From Antilocapra americana (Eukaryota; Chordata; Mammalia; Artiodactyla; Antilocapridae): a stretch of DNA of 64,000 nt. This document shows, piece after piece, positions 10,600-21,794 of the stretch. Each line of letters begins with the position of its first letter. Positions within the stretch are counted from its first letter, which is position 1. The notes beneath the pieces were generated by a model, which did no database searches, was not told the DNA's origin, and saw only the letters and a list, made by a program, of their open reading frames with translations. The stretch covers positions 1,222,027 through 1,286,026 of the forward strand of contig ML660210.1 of NCBI GenBank assembly GCA_007570785.1. The letters run 5' to 3'. The position numbers and the translations under genes are program-made.

Positions 10600-12380
10600 A
10601 TTTATTTTTAATTGATTCAAAAGTATTTTAGTTTTTAAATATTTTCCTGAATTGTTTCTAAATTTTTATCTTGTAGTTGATTTACAACGCTGTATTAGTT
10701 TTAGATGTCCAGCAAAGTGATTTAGTTATATATATATCTATTCTTTTTCAGATTCTTTCCTATATATGTTATTACAGAGTATTGGATATAGAGTTTCCTG
10801 TACAGTAGATCATTGTGTTGGTTTTCTGTTTTATGTGTAATAGTATGCATATGTTCATTCCAAACCCTAGTTTATTCCTCCTCACTTTTCCCTTTTGGTA
10901 ACCATAAATTTGTTTTCTAAGCCTGTGAGTCTGTTTCTGTTTTGTAAATAAGTTCATATGTATCAGGCTTTTTTAAGATTACACATATAAGTGATATCAT
11001 ATGGTATTTGTCTTTCTGATTTACTTTACTTATAATAATCTCTAATTGCATCCCTATTGCTGCAAATAGCATTATTTCATTCTTTTCAGGTTGGATTATT
11101 TGGATTTTATGGATATTGAGCTTCACAAATTGTATATTTTGGAGATTAATTCCTTGTCAGTTGCTTCATTTTAAAATATTTTACCATATTATAAATTGTC
11201 TTTTCATTTTGTTTATGGTTTGCTTGCTGTCAAAAGCTTATAAGTTTTTAATTAGGTCCCATTTGTTTATTTTTACTTTTATTTCCTTTACTTTAGGAGG
11301 CAGGTACAAAAAATCATTGCTGTGATTTATATCACAGAGTGTGATGCCTATGTTTTCCTCTAAGACTTTAATTGTTTTTTCCCTTACATTTAGGTCATTT
11401 TGAGTTTAATTTTGTGTATGATGTTAGAGAATATTCTAATTTCATTCTTTTACATGTAGTTGTCTAGTTTTCTTAGCACCACTTATTGACGACACTATTT
11501 TTTTTTTCTCCTTTGCGTATGCTTGTGTCCTTTGTTGTAGCTTAAGCGACCATAGATGTGTGGGCTTATTTCTGGGTTTTCTATGCTATTTCATTGATCT
11601 ATAAGCCTGTCTTTGTGTTAGTACCATACTGTTTTGATTGATTACTATAGCATAATTTTATAGTCTAAATTCAGCAAGCCTGACTCCTCCAGCTCCATTT
11701 TTCTTTCTCAGAATTGTTTTGGCTATTTGGCATTTTTATGTTTCCAAATAGATTGTAAGTTTTTTTATTCTAGATCTGTAAAAAAAAGAAAAAAAGCCAT
11801 TTGATACTTCAGTAGGGTTTGCATTGTATCTGTGGATTACCTTGGGTAGTATATTCATTTTGACAATATCAATTCTTCCACTCCAAGGACATACTATATC
11901 TTTCCATCTATCTGTGTCATCTTCAGTTTCTTTCATCAGAATCTTATAATTTTTGAACTATAGTTCTCTTCCCTCCTTAGGTAATTTTATTCCTTGGCAC
12001 TTTGTTCTTTTTGATGAGATGGTAAATGAAATTATGTGCTCAATTTCTCTTTCTGATCATTCATTATTAGCATACAGAAGTGCAATACATTTCTGTGTAT
12101 TAATTTTGTATCCTGCACCTTCACTAAATTCTTTCATGAGCTCTAGCAGTTTCCTGGTGCCAACTTTAAGATTTTCTATGTATAATATAATGTCATCAAA
12201 CAGTGACAGTTTTGCTTCTTCTTTTCCAATTTGGGTTCCTTTTTTCTTATCCAATTGCCCTGGCTAGGACCTCTAAAACTATACTGAATAAAAGAAGAGC
12301 CAGTAAACATCCTTATCTCATTCCTGACCTTAGAGGAAATACTTTCAGCTTTTTACTGTTAAGTATTATATTTCTTGAGG
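10600..12380 (-). mobile_element. Artiodactyl L1, ORF2 3' half and 3'UTR, antisense
   Basis: On the plus strand it runs from the 3'UTR ('TTGTAGTTGATTTACAAC') into ORF2 in reverse, as far as the RT C-terminal region. A gap of about 250 bp relative to consensus occurs near 11090-11110. Minus-strand fragments such as HPTLISNQCS-like pieces are broken by many stops. It is 5'-truncated at about 12380, where a BovB on the other strand begins. Confidence 0.85.
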
Positions 12381-12384
12381 ATTC

Positions 12385-14070
12385 AAGACAATAGAGATAG
12401 CAAGGGAAGTTTTCATGTAAATTTGAGCATAGTAAAAAACAGAAATGGTATGGAGCTAACAGATGCACATGACATTAAGAAGAGTTGGCAAGAATACACA
12501 GAATTATGCAAAAAAAATCTCCATGACTCAGATAACCATGATGGTGTGATCACTGACCTAGAGCCAGACATCGTGGAATGAGAAGTCAAGTGGTCCCTAA
12601 CAAATATCACTACAAACAAAGCTAGGGGAACTGATGGAATTCCATTTGAGCTCTTTCAAATGCTAAAAGATGATGCTGTGAAAGTGCTGCACTCAATATG
12701 GCAGCAAATGTTGGAAACTCAGCAGTGGGCACAGGACTAGAAAAGGTCAGTCTTCATTCCAATCCCAAAGAAAAGCAATATCAAAGAATGTTCAGACTAC
12801 CACACAAAAGCAAAGTAATGCTCAAACTTCTCCAAGCCAGGCTTCAACAGTACTTGAACCATGAACTTCCAGATGTTCAAGCTGGTTTTAGAAAAGGCAG
12901 AGGAACCAGAGATCAGATTGTCAACATCCACTGGATCATCAAACAAGCAAGAGAGTTCCAGAAAAAACATCTATTTCTGCTTGATTGACTATGCCAAAGT
13001 CTTTGACTATGTAGATCACAACAAATTTTGGAAAATTCTTAAAGAATTGGGAATGTCAGACCACCTGTCCTGCCTCCTGAGAAATCTGTGTGCAGGTCAA
13101 GAGGCAACAGTTAGACCTGGACATGGAAAAAAAGACCAGCTCCAAATTGGGAAAGGAGTACTTCAAGGATGTATATTGTCACCCTGCTCTTTTAACTTAT
13201 ATGTAGAGTACATCATGCAAAATGTTGGGCTGGATAAAGCACAAGCTGAAATCAAGATTGCTGAAAGAAATATCAATAGTCACAAATGTTCAGATGACAC
13301 CACCCTTATGTCAGAAAACAAAAACAACTAAAGAGCCTCTTGATGAGAGTGAAAGAGGAGAGTGAAAAAGTTGGCTTAAAGCTCAACAATCAGAAAACTA
13401 AGATCATGACATCCAGCCCCATCACTTTATGGCAAATAAATGGAAAACAATGGAAACTGTGAGAGACTTTATTTTGGGGGGGCTCCAAAATCACTGTGTA
13501 TGGTGACTGCAGCCATGAAAGTAAATGACACTTGCTCCTTGGAAGAAAAGTTATGACCAACCTAGACAGCACATTAAAAAGTAGAGGTATTACTTTGCCA
13601 ACAAAGTTCTCTCCAGTCAAATTCATGGTTTATCCAGTAATCATGTGGAGATGTGAAAGTTGGAATATAAAGAAAGCTGAGCACCAAAGAATTGATGCTT
13701 TTGAACTGTGGTGTTGGAGAAGATTCTTGAGAGTCCCTTAGACTACAAGGAGATCCAACCAGTCCATCCTAAAGGAAATCAGTTCTGAATATTCAGTGGA
13801 AGGACTGATGCTGAAGCTGAAACTCCAGTACTTTGGCCACCAGATGCAAAGAACTGACTCATTGGAAAAGATCCTGATGCTGGGAAATATTGAAGAGGGG
13901 ATGAGAAGGCGATGACAGAGGATGAGATGGTTGGATGGCATCACTGACTCAATGGACATGAGTTTGAGCAAGTTTCTTGGAGATGGTGATGGACAGTAAA
14001 GTCTGGCATGCTGCATGCAGTCCATGGGGTCACAAAGAGTCTGACATGACTGAGCAACTGAACTGAACTG
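12385..14070 (+). pseudogene. BovB LINE with decayed reverse transcriptase
   Basis: The longest uninterrupted BovB here, 1.69 kb, 5'-truncated downstream of the endonuclease. The order of blocks is clear. A linker and RT N-terminus (NKARGTDGIPFELFQMLKDD) are followed by GFRKGRGTRDQIV, motif A (YAKVFDYVDHNKFW, Asp kept), motif B (GVLQGCILSPCSFNLY) and motif C reading CSDDTTLM. In motif C the two aspartates remain but the usual Tyr-Ala is Cys-Ser. After that come the C-terminal KKAEHQRIDAFELWCWRR block and the 3' terminus. A frameshift near 12965, stops at 12578 and 12739 and a stop at 13329 abolish function. The role of an intact copy is target-primed reverse transcription. Confidence 0.93.
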
Positions 14071-14090
14071 GTTATGTTACCTGTAGTTTG

Positions 14091-14136
14091 CCATCAGTTC
14101 AGTTTATTAACTTAGTTGTGTCTGACTCTTTGTCAT
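14091..14136 (-). mobile_element. BovB/Bov-A terminal fragment, antisense
   Basis: About 45 bp: CATCAGTTCAGTTTATTAAC then TGTGTCTGACTCTTTGTC, the complement of the shared BovB/Bov-A 3' end, lying 20 bp after a plus-strand BovB terminus. Confidence 0.65.
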
Positions 14137-15085
14137 ATATGGCCTAAAAGAAAAAAAAATAAATAAAGGCAGTCTTTCAAGGGGTAGATAAAAAGTTAGA
14201 ACCTGTGAGCATGGAAATTACCTCACAGAGGTGACGGCACCAAAAAGGCTGCATATCCTGCCTTAATTTAGAGATGATTCTGGTGAATTATTCTCCCTAG
14301 TCACCAGGCATTAAAAATGCTTCCAACCTGAACTCAGCCAACTGACTGGAGGGAATATATTGATATTCCCACATGCATAAAGCAGTATGCAGTTAGCCTC
14401 TTAGGTAAAATGGATAATCTCTTTGGGGAACAAAACTGTGGAAGTGTCCTTGGTTATAAAAATACACATGAAGAGAAGTATAGAGAATAGTAGGAGTTGC
14501 ATATAATAGCTGGAGAAAAGTCCATGTACTCAGAAACAATGAAGTTGTTCAGCCAAGGTGTCATCTATTCCAGTCTACACCTGAGGTTTCGGTCCTCAAA
14601 GAGATTTCCTTCATTCATCTTCTGACTAGTGCCTTGTCAAGGGTGTGATTTGGCTGGTGGACAGTGACCAGGAACCACAGGACTACCATTGATTATGTTT
14701 TCATGTCTTTAATAATCTTGTTGTAGCCAAAGACAAAGGCTTTAGATTTCCAATTGTGCCAAAAGATCCAAAAGAAGGTTTCTTCCATTTACCCCTCAAA
14801 GTAATTTACTCTGAGTCCAATTCTTTACTGCTTATAGATAAGAAATGAAGGTGGAGATGGGAACAAAATTTGTTTCCATTTCTCCATTGTTACAAAGGCT
14901 ATTGATTATAATGGGATGATCATAGATCTCACAGCCAGAGAAATATAGTACTCTATTTGTAGTCAGCTGTTAGTAGCTGTTGGGCCTTTTGAAAATTAAT
15001 TTTCTCAGCTTCAGTTTCTTTATGTGAAAAAGGGAGATACTATTTATCTTATAATTGTGACCTTTGAATATTTCTTCCTTAATAA
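14137..15085. other. Unassigned sequence, slightly GC-richer
   Basis: No family recognised and no convincing coding frame. It has moderate GC for this window and could be an ancient repeat or unique DNA. Confidence 0.5.
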
Positions 15086-15087
15086 TC

Positions 15088-15294
15088 TTCCCTGGTGGCT
15101 CAGATGGTAGCGTCTGCCTGCAATGCTGGAGACCCGGGTTCCATCCCTGCGTTGGGAAGGTCACCTGAAGAAGAAAATGGCACCCCATTCCAGTACTCTT
15201 GCCTGGAAAATTCCATGGACTGAGGAGACTGGTAGGCTACAGTCCATGGGGTCGCAAAGAGTCGGACACAACTGAGTGACTTCACTTTCACTTT
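15088..15294 (+). mobile_element. Bov-tA SINE, full length
   Basis: Complete order: CTTCCCTGGTGGCTCAGATG (A-box side), GGGTTCCATCCC (B-box-like), then the Bov-A unit ending 'GAGTGACTTCACTTTCAC'. Well conserved, with only a few percent divergence from my recollection of the consensus. Confidence 0.93.
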
Positions 15295-15356
15295 TGAATA
15301 GCTCACATAGGCCTTGTACCCATTAGTCCTAAATAAATTATATTTTTTAGAATTGT

Positions 15357-15580
15357 GCTTGCATGCTCAATCACTTCAGTCAAGTCCAAATCTTTGAGAC
15401 TCCTTGGACTGTAGAAGGCCAGGTCCTCTGGTCATGGGATTCTCCAGGCAAGAATACTGCAGTAGATTGTCATGCCTTCCTCCAGAGAATCTTCCCAGCC
15501 CAAGGATCCAGTCCATGACTCCTGTGTCTCCTTCATTGTAGGTGGATACTTTACCCACTGAACCACCTTGGAAGTCCATC
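15357..15580 (-). mobile_element. Bov-tA SINE, full length, antisense
   Basis: On the plus strand it runs from 'GCATGCTCAATCACTTCAG' through 'GATTCTCCAGGCAAGAATAC' to 'CCACTGAACCACCTTGGAAG', the complement of the tRNA-like 5' end. It forms an inverted pair with the SINE at 15088-15294. Confidence 0.92.
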
Positions 15581-15862
15581 TTTTAGTATCAGTAGATACT
15601 GAAAAAATAAAATAAAACAAAAATAAACATATAATATGTTAGATAATGAAAGTATCATATTTATCCTTTCAGAATTATTTTGTGGAAAGTTTTGTCTTCC
15701 TTCTAAGAGAAGAGTAGGAGACACCAAGAAATTATTTCTAAAATAAGGGTTACCAGGAAAGAAGATCAGTAGACTGTGTGCAGTTTATCTCAACAGAATT
15801 TAATATGTTGTTGGGCCTATATGCAGTGAAGGATGACAATGTTGCTTCATTTCATCAGGCCT
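15581..15862. other. Unassigned short spacer
   Basis: AT-rich, nothing recognised. Confidence 0.4.
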
Positions 15863-15875
15863 CAAATGGGGCAGT

Positions 15876-15997
15876 TGGAGAAGGAAACGTTAACCCACTT
15901 CAGTATTCTTGCCTGGAGAATCCCATGGAAAAAGGAGCCTGGCAGGCTACAGTCTATGGGGTCACAAGAGTCTGACATGACTGAGTGACTAAGCACA
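15876..15997 (+). mobile_element. Bov-A monomer SINE with perfect 13-bp TSD
   Basis: A 122-bp Bov-A unit starting 'TGGAGAAGGAAACG' and ending 'GTGACTAAGCACA'. It is flanked by identical 13-bp repeats CAAATGGGGCAGT at 15863-15875 and 15998-16010. This fixes both boundaries and shows the tRNA half was already missing at insertion (5' truncation). Confidence 0.95.
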
Positions 15998-16010
15998 CAA
16001 ATGGGGCAGT

Positions 16011-16795
16011 GGAACTTTTTTTTCAAATCATTAACCAGACAGTCGTGCAAATATAAAGTTACAAGAAAAGTGTTATTTGACACATTGGTAGCTTAATTTC
16101 TTTTCATGGCACTAGACTCTATTTTCACTTTAAATAGTACAGATTTATAAATGGATTTTAAATAGAGAGTCAGGACTGTTTTTGTTTCCAAAAAAACTCA
16201 GACAGAAGCTGTCGTGAATTTTCAAGAAAGTCATCATTTTAGGAAACTTCAATCTTTTATAGTTTTATAGCAAAAGAATTATTTTTTTCTTTGAAGAGTC
16301 TTATTCAAAAAAACTAGATTGAAGAAAATAAAATACTTTACTTAGAATTTGAAATATATATGCTATGCATTTGCAGTTATAAATGCATTGCTAATGTATA
16401 AAAGCCTATAAGTAAAAGAAGATACAATATAAGATTAGTTTCTGTATTGCTTATATGTATGAATTACTAAATAGTTCTGTATTTGAAAGACAATCTACTA
16501 ATTGTGTGTTTTTTTGGTATTTTCTTAGATAAGTCAATTTAAGAGCATCTGGTATGTTATTAAGACTATTTCTTAAATTCTCTATACATTTTTTGGGGGG
16601 TTATATGTGTTTTGAGATTTCTTTCAAATCATAACAACTTCTCTTTCAATAGAATCTACTCTCTGCTTATCCCGCTTGAGTCCAAAGGTCAGAATATGAA
16701 GCCAAGGAGGATAATGTGTATGTCTCGAAACCTCATGAAATTTTCACTGTTACAGTTGAAAGTCACTCAAGATCAGTGACTTTTCTTGTTGCCAT
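16011..16795. other. Unassigned AT-rich sequence
   Basis: Nothing recognised on either strand. Confidence 0.5.
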
Positions 16796-16799
16796 TTTC

Positions 16800-17160
16800 T
16801 CCTTTTGGAATAGGAATATCTATAACCGTTAGTCTATGCCTGTTCCACCATTGTATTCTGGAAGCAGATAACTTGTTTAGTTTCTTAGGTTCACTGATGG
16901 AGGCAAAATTGTCCTGGGATAGCCCATACCCAGAGACTTACCTAAGCCAGATTTTGGTGATGGTGCTTGTGATGTTTGTGCTGATATTTAGAGTAAATTT
17001 TGGACTCTGAGTTAATGCTCCAACAGGTAGAGACTTTGGGGCACTTTGAGTTGGATTGAATGTATGAATGGATGTATGATTGGCTATATGAATGTATGAG
17101 TGCATTGAATGTATATAGAATAGACAGAAATCTTCAGGGACCTGGGGCCAGCCTGTGGTT
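16800..17160 (+). mobile_element. Probable MaLR (ERVL-type) internal sequence
   Basis: A pattern recalled from the 3' internal end of MaLR elements: a 'GGAAGCAGATAACTTGTTT' block, then 'GAGTTAATGCTCCAACAGG', 'AGAGACTTTGGGGCACTTTG' and a GAATGTATG-rich stretch. It lies directly upstream of an MLT1-type LTR in the expected order. The tetranucleotide-like GAATGTATG repeats at 17057-17115 are part of it. Confidence 0.5.
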
Positions 17161-17164
17161 GTCT

Positions 17165-17423
17165 AATGAATGCCATACTCCCAGTCTCCACAAAAGATAT
17201 ATGCATCCTACTTTACATGGAAAAAAAAAAATACATGCCATTAAATCAATGGTCTTGATATATTCTTATCCAAGATTATTTCTGTGATCCTTGAATGCAA
17301 TTAAATGCATCCTTTAAGGAGGGAAGAAGTAGAAGATTTGGCATGCACATATGAAAAGCAGAAGGCAGTGTGACCACTGGGACAGAGATTGGAGTGACAT
17401 GACCACAGATTAAGAAATTCTAG
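17165..17423 (+). mobile_element. MLT1-type LTR, 5' part (split copy)
   Basis: Contains degraded MLT1 landmarks in order: 'CTCCACAAAAGATATATGCA', then 'TTAAATCAATGGTCTTGATA', then 'GACAGAGATTGGAGTGACAT'. The LTR is cut at 17423 by a CHR SINE and resumes at 19304. Confidence 0.65.
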
Positions 17424-17782
17424 GTCTTCCCTAGTGGTTCAGTAGTAAAGAATCTGCCTTCTAGCAGGAAATATAGGTTCTATCCCTGGTCCTGGAGGAT
17501 CTCACATGGTGTGGCATGACTAAGCTTGTGTGTCACAACCACTGAGTCTGTGCTCTGGATCCTGGGAGCCACAACTACTGAGCTCACCAGCTGCAACTAC
17601 TGAATCCTGCATGCCCGACAACCTATGCTCCCTCAACAAGAGAAGTCACCCCAAGGAGAATGCCATAAACCTCAACAAAGAGCAGTCCACACTTGCTGCA
17701 ACTAGAGTAGAGGCTGTGCAGGAATGAAGACCCAGCACAGCCAAATACAGATAAATAAATAAAAATCTTTAAAAAACAAAGG
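17424..17782 (+). mobile_element. CHR-type tRNA-Glu SINE (cetartiodactyl)
   Basis: Starts GTCTTCCCTAGTGGTTCAGT and carries the repeated 'CACAACTACTGAG' and 'GCTGCAACTACTGAAT' blocks of CHR SINEs. It has a GAAGACCCAGCACAGCCAAA segment and an ATAAATAAATAAA tail. The flanks AGAAATTCTAG (17413-17423) and AGAAATGCCAG (19304-19314) form an 11-bp TSD with two mismatches, now separated by an L1 that entered the A-rich tail. CHR SINEs are specific to whales, hippos and ruminants. Confidence 0.88.
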
Positions 17783-19303
17783 CTATACTACAAAGCCACA
17801 GTCATCAAGACAGTATGGTACTGGCACAAAGACAGAAATATAGATCAATGGAACAAAATAGAAAGCCCAGAGATAAATTCACACACCTATGGACACTTTA
17901 TCTTTGACAAAGGAGGCAAGAATATACAATGGAGAAAAGACAACCTCTTTAACAAGTGGTGCTGGGAAAACTGGTCAACCAGTTAGAACACTTTCTAACA
18001 CCACAAAAATAAACTCAAAATGGATCAAAGATCTAAACGTAAGACCAGAAACTATAAAACTCCTAGAAGAAAACATAGGCAAAACACTCTCCAACATAAA
18101 CCAAAGCAGGATCCTCCATGACCCACCTCCCAGAATATTGGAAATAAAAGCACAAATAAACAAATGGGACCTAATTAAAATTAAAAGCTTCTGCACAGCA
18201 AAGGAAACTAGAAGCAAAGTGAAAAGGCAGGCTTCAGAATGGGAGAAAATAATAGCAAACGAAGCAACAGACAAACAATCTCAAAAATATACAAGCAACT
18301 CTTGCAGCTTAATTTCAAAAAAAATAATGACCCAATCAAAAAGTGGGCCAAAGAACTAAACAGACATTTCTCCAAAGAAGACATACAAATGGCTAACAAA
18401 CACATGAAAAGATGCTCAACATCACTCATTATCAGAGAAACGCAAATCAAAACCACAATGAGATACCATTTCACACCAGTCAGAATGGCTGCCATCCAAA
18501 AGTCTACAAGCAATAAATTCTGGAGAAGATGTGGAGAAAAGGGAACTCTCTTACACTGTTGGTGGGAATGCAAACTAGTACAGTCATTATGGAGAACAGT
18601 GTGGAGATTCCTTAAAAAACTGGAAAAAAGAACTGCCATATGACCCGGCAATCCCACTGCTGAACATGCACACTGAGGAAACCAGAATTGAAAGAGACAG
18701 GTGTACCCCAATGTTCATGGCCGCACTATTTATAATAGCCAGGACATTGAAGCAAACTAGATGTCCATCAGCAGATGAATGGATAAGAAAACTGTGGTAC
18801 ATATACACAATGGAATATTACTCAGCCTTTGAAAAGGATACATTTGAATCAGTTCTACTGAGGTGGACGAAACTGGAGCCTATCATACAGAGTGAAGTAA
18901 GCCAGAAGGAAAAACAATATAGTATACTAATGCATATTTATGGAATTTAGAAAGATGGTAATGATAACCCTGTATGAGAGACAGCAAAAGAGACGCAGAT
19001 GTATAGAACAGTCTTTTGGACTCTATGGGAGAGGACAAGGGTGGGATGATATGGGAGAATGGCATTGAAACATGTAAATTATCACATGTGAAATGAATCA
19101 CCAGCCTAGGTTTGATGCATGATACAGAGTGCTCAGGGCTGGTAAACCGGGATGACCCAAAGGGATGTAATCGGGAAGGAGGTGGGAGGGGGGTTCTGGA
19201 GGGGGAACACATGTATACCCATGGTGGATTCATGTCAATGTATGGCAAAACCAACACGATAATGTAAAGGGAAAAAAAATAAAAGGAAAAAAAAAAAAAA
19301 CCC
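17783..19303 (+). pseudogene. Ruminant L1, 5'-truncated, ORF2 C-terminus plus 3'UTR
   Basis: A 1.5-kb copy. Frames at 17889-18359, 18239-18643 and 18666-18950 are successive pieces of the ORF2 C-terminal domain. They show [40 protein letters not shown] and WYIYTMEYYSAFEKD. They are separated by frameshifts near 18330 and 18630. The cysteine-rich C-terminal segment is partly preserved. A GC-richer 3'UTR with GGTGGGAGGGGGG follows, then a poly-A at 19290-19300. It inserted into the A-rich tail of the CHR SINE, so no separate TSD is resolvable. Confidence 0.93.
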
Positions 19304-19488
19304 AGAAATGCCAGCATCCATCCGAGCTCTTGAGCCCTTAAGAGTGTGGTGCTGGTAGCACCAGGATTTCAGAAAATTAAACTAATATCAAACTTCTGGC
19401 CTGTAAAATCACAAGAGAATAGATTCTATTGTTCTAAGCCACCACATTTGTGATGATTTATTATAGCATCCTCTCTAATACAGAGGAG
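19304..19488 (+). mobile_element. MLT1-type LTR, 3' part
   Basis: Continues the LTR split at 17423: 'CTTCTGGCCTGTAAAATCAC', 'TTCTATTGTTCTAAGCCACC' and a 'CTCTAATACAGAG' end. These are the standard closing blocks of MLT1. MLT1 LTRs are old MaLR elements shared across placental mammals. Confidence 0.75.
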
Positions 19489-19775
19489 GTCTTGCCAATG
19501 TTTATGTTTTTTGTCCCTGTCCTGTGGCCTTAGGCAACTTGATATAGTAGGGATTAACATCTAATCAAATGAGCCCCAATCAGACTCTCTTCCCCTAAAT
19601 ATTTGGCAAATGACCTAGGTAAATAAACACCTAGGTTGGTTTCTCTATTCACTTACGTATTTCTTATGTAAAAGTGGTAACAAAGACAACTATGTCAGCA
19701 CTTTGTCTATGAAGGTTTCTATGTCCTGTTCCTTGATTCAATATTTCCACAAATTATAAGCCTCTGTAGGAAAAA
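19489..19775. other. Unassigned sequence
   Basis: Short interval between the MLT1 end and the TSD of the next LTR. Nothing recognised. Confidence 0.4.
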
Positions 19776-19781
19776 GAGCTC

Positions 19782-21104
19782 TGCCAGGGTCCAGCCCCAG
19801 CAGGGTCTGGGGGTCTTGAGGGATGAGTGGCGTCAGCGGAAGAACTGAGCTGAGTCGGTGTGTGGTGATGAAGCGTCTCTCTTTATTGCTGTTAGTTTCA
19901 TGGAGTGATGGAGAAGTCTCTCCCAAAGGTGGTGGAGAAGTCTCTCACTTTATTTCTGTTAGCTTACAGTTTTATAGCCAAAGAACATCCCCATTACATC
20001 ACAACTAGTTTATGCAAACTTTTGTTTTCTGCCTGCCATCAACAACTTTTACATTAAGCTCATTTTCCTTACAAAAGGTCGGATTTATGCATAATCAGAC
20101 TTAATAATAGCATGTTTACCATTTGAATGTCTCTAGCATACCTTTATTTAGCATAATGCAGGCAAATATTCACTGTCTTACAAGATAGCCTTTTCAGCAG
20201 AGATAAAAATCTTGCGACTTATCCAGGAAACAGGGCTAGAATCTATCTCAAAGAGAGGGGGTTGTAAAAAACTCACTTTCCATATCCGAGAGGGAAGAAG
20301 GCTGTAAATTGTTACTTTACTTTAAGAATGTATGCATTACTTTTGTCCCCGGGAAAGGTGTGCCTCTCCACTCATCTCTGAATATTCAGGGATTGACACA
20401 AGAAGCCTCCTGCCAAATGTTCCCTGACAAGGTGCAACTATGTAGAAGCTAGAAAGAGGGACTTAAGCTTGAAACTGTTTTATTCTATTAACCTATATTG
20501 GTTTTTACAAGGAAAGAGAAAAGAAGACAAAGAGACAGTTTAGCAGTACTGCTTTAACAAGGAAACCCTATTAACCTTACAACTACTAAAAGGAATTCCT
20601 ATTTCTACACTATCCCAAAGCAATCAGTGACTCCAACTATGCTGGCCACAGTTATGAGCATTCCTAAGTCCCATTCCAGCCTCCTCCGTGGAGTGGTTGG
20701 GGGGAGTGGGATGTGGAAAGGTGACCCAAGTACGAGCCCTTCTGATGGTGGCTTTGCCATGACCCCCAGAGAACTCTTGGTAAACTCCTCAATAACTAGT
20801 AGGAGGTATAGTAATCTATTTAAATGTCCCTTATTCCTCCTTAGTCCCCAGGAAAGGAAATCTGCCTTCCCGGATCCCCTGAGGGAAATAAGGTCTGAGG
20901 GAATTATCTCAGGATGTATATTTTCTAACTGGGACTGACCTACTGAGATGAGCTAATGTTCAGAGCATAAACAGAACTTCCCAAGAAAAATACCAGGAGG
21001 GGCCTTGCCTTGGGATGCCCCAAAGGAAAATCCATTTTGCAGTTTCCTTCTCAGTCTCGTGACTTTGTCATCCTAATGAGGGGGCACCCTGACGGCTCCT
21101 GGCA
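19782..21104 (-). mobile_element. Long solo LTR (1,323 bp) with 6-bp TSD
   Basis: Inverted termini TGCCAGGGTCC at 19782 and GGCTCCTGGCA ending 21104 match at 9 of 11 positions. Identical GAGCTC hexamers at 19776-19781 and 21105-21110 are the TSD. A 6-bp duplication and a ~1.3-kb LTR are features of betaretrovirus-like (ERV2) elements. AATAAA on the minus strand (TTTATT at 19882-19887, with a second within a local duplication at 19949-19954) sets the orientation. There is no internal retroviral region, so it is a recombined solo LTR. Open frames inside it are short and I assign no function. Confidence 0.85.
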
Positions 21105-21123
21105 GAGCTCACCTTGCATTTCT

Positions 21124-21258
21124 TTAAAAAAAAAAAAAAAACTTATTTTTTGGCCATGCTACATGCATGTGTGATCTTAGTTTCCCAACCAGGGATAGAA
21201 CCCTTATTACTTACAGTGGAAGCAAAGTCTTAACCACTGGACCCCCAGGGAAGTTCCT
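21124..21258 (-). mobile_element. CHR-type SINE, short form, antisense
   Basis: T/A-rich tail in reverse, then 'TTGGCCATGCTACATGCATG', 'CCCAACCAGGGATAGAACCC' (complement of the tRNA B-box region) and 'CTTAACCACTGGACCCCCAG' (complement of the A-box end). A body-deleted CHR or related tRNA-Glu SINE. Confidence 0.8.
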
Positions 21259-21783
21259 CATCTTTTATTCTTAAAGGTAAAAAAAAAAAAAAAAAAACAT
21301 GTGTACTCTTGATAGACTCTTTAAGTAGCTCGGCTATACCTACTACATACATGATGTTCTGTCAGTAAGAGATGCACATATATGATGACTTTTGAACTTA
21401 CAACTAAGGATTATTTGAACAATGGAGTTGCCACACGCATCACCAGAAGCAAAATAGGAAAGGAACATGGCAATGTCCACTAACAATGGTGGTGTCAGAG
21501 TGTTAGCTGTGGAATCCTCTATGAAATGGCAGTGGTATCTTCATCAAATCAACTCAGTTGATCTACTGAGCTCTGCTATTACTTTTACTGTGTTTTTTCC
21601 TGCTTGTATTCTGAATCTCCTATTAAAATTCCAAAAGCTTCCACAAAGAATCCAATCTCTTTTTAGTAAATTTCCTTTCTTTGTGCAAGTAGGAATCTAG
21701 GCTGATATAGGAGAGAGGTAAGGCCATGCCACACTCTATGGACAATATATAGAAACAAGAACAGTGTGCTAGGAGAAAAGAGT
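21259..21783. other. Unassigned sequence
   Basis: Includes a 19-base A-run near 21280-21298. No gene or repeat family recognised. Confidence 0.45.
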
Positions 21784-21794
21784 AAGTCATTTGA

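Noticed and set aside
14220..14800. GC-richer patch as an exon
   Set aside because: No frame longer than chance and no plausible splice-site-bounded coding pattern that I could support.
17889..18359. 156-codon plus-strand open frame as a possible gene
   Set aside because: It is the ORF2 C-terminal part of a 5'-truncated L1, followed by frameshifted continuation and an L1 3'UTR with poly-A.
18208..18711. 167-codon minus-strand frame with hydrophobic runs, resembling a membrane protein
   Set aside because: Exact antisense of the L1 ORF2 C-terminus. Such antisense frames recur at every copy of this segment (for example 26027-26440).
19782..20429. A shorter 648-bp LTR ending at CCCTGACA
   Set aside because: It has plausible TG/CA ends but no TSD. 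Extending to 21104 gives better inverted termini and a perfect 6-bp TSD.
20627..20938. 103-codon frame inside the solo LTR
   Set aside because: Runs antisense to the LTR's own transcription direction and shows no recognisable domain. Treated as chance.
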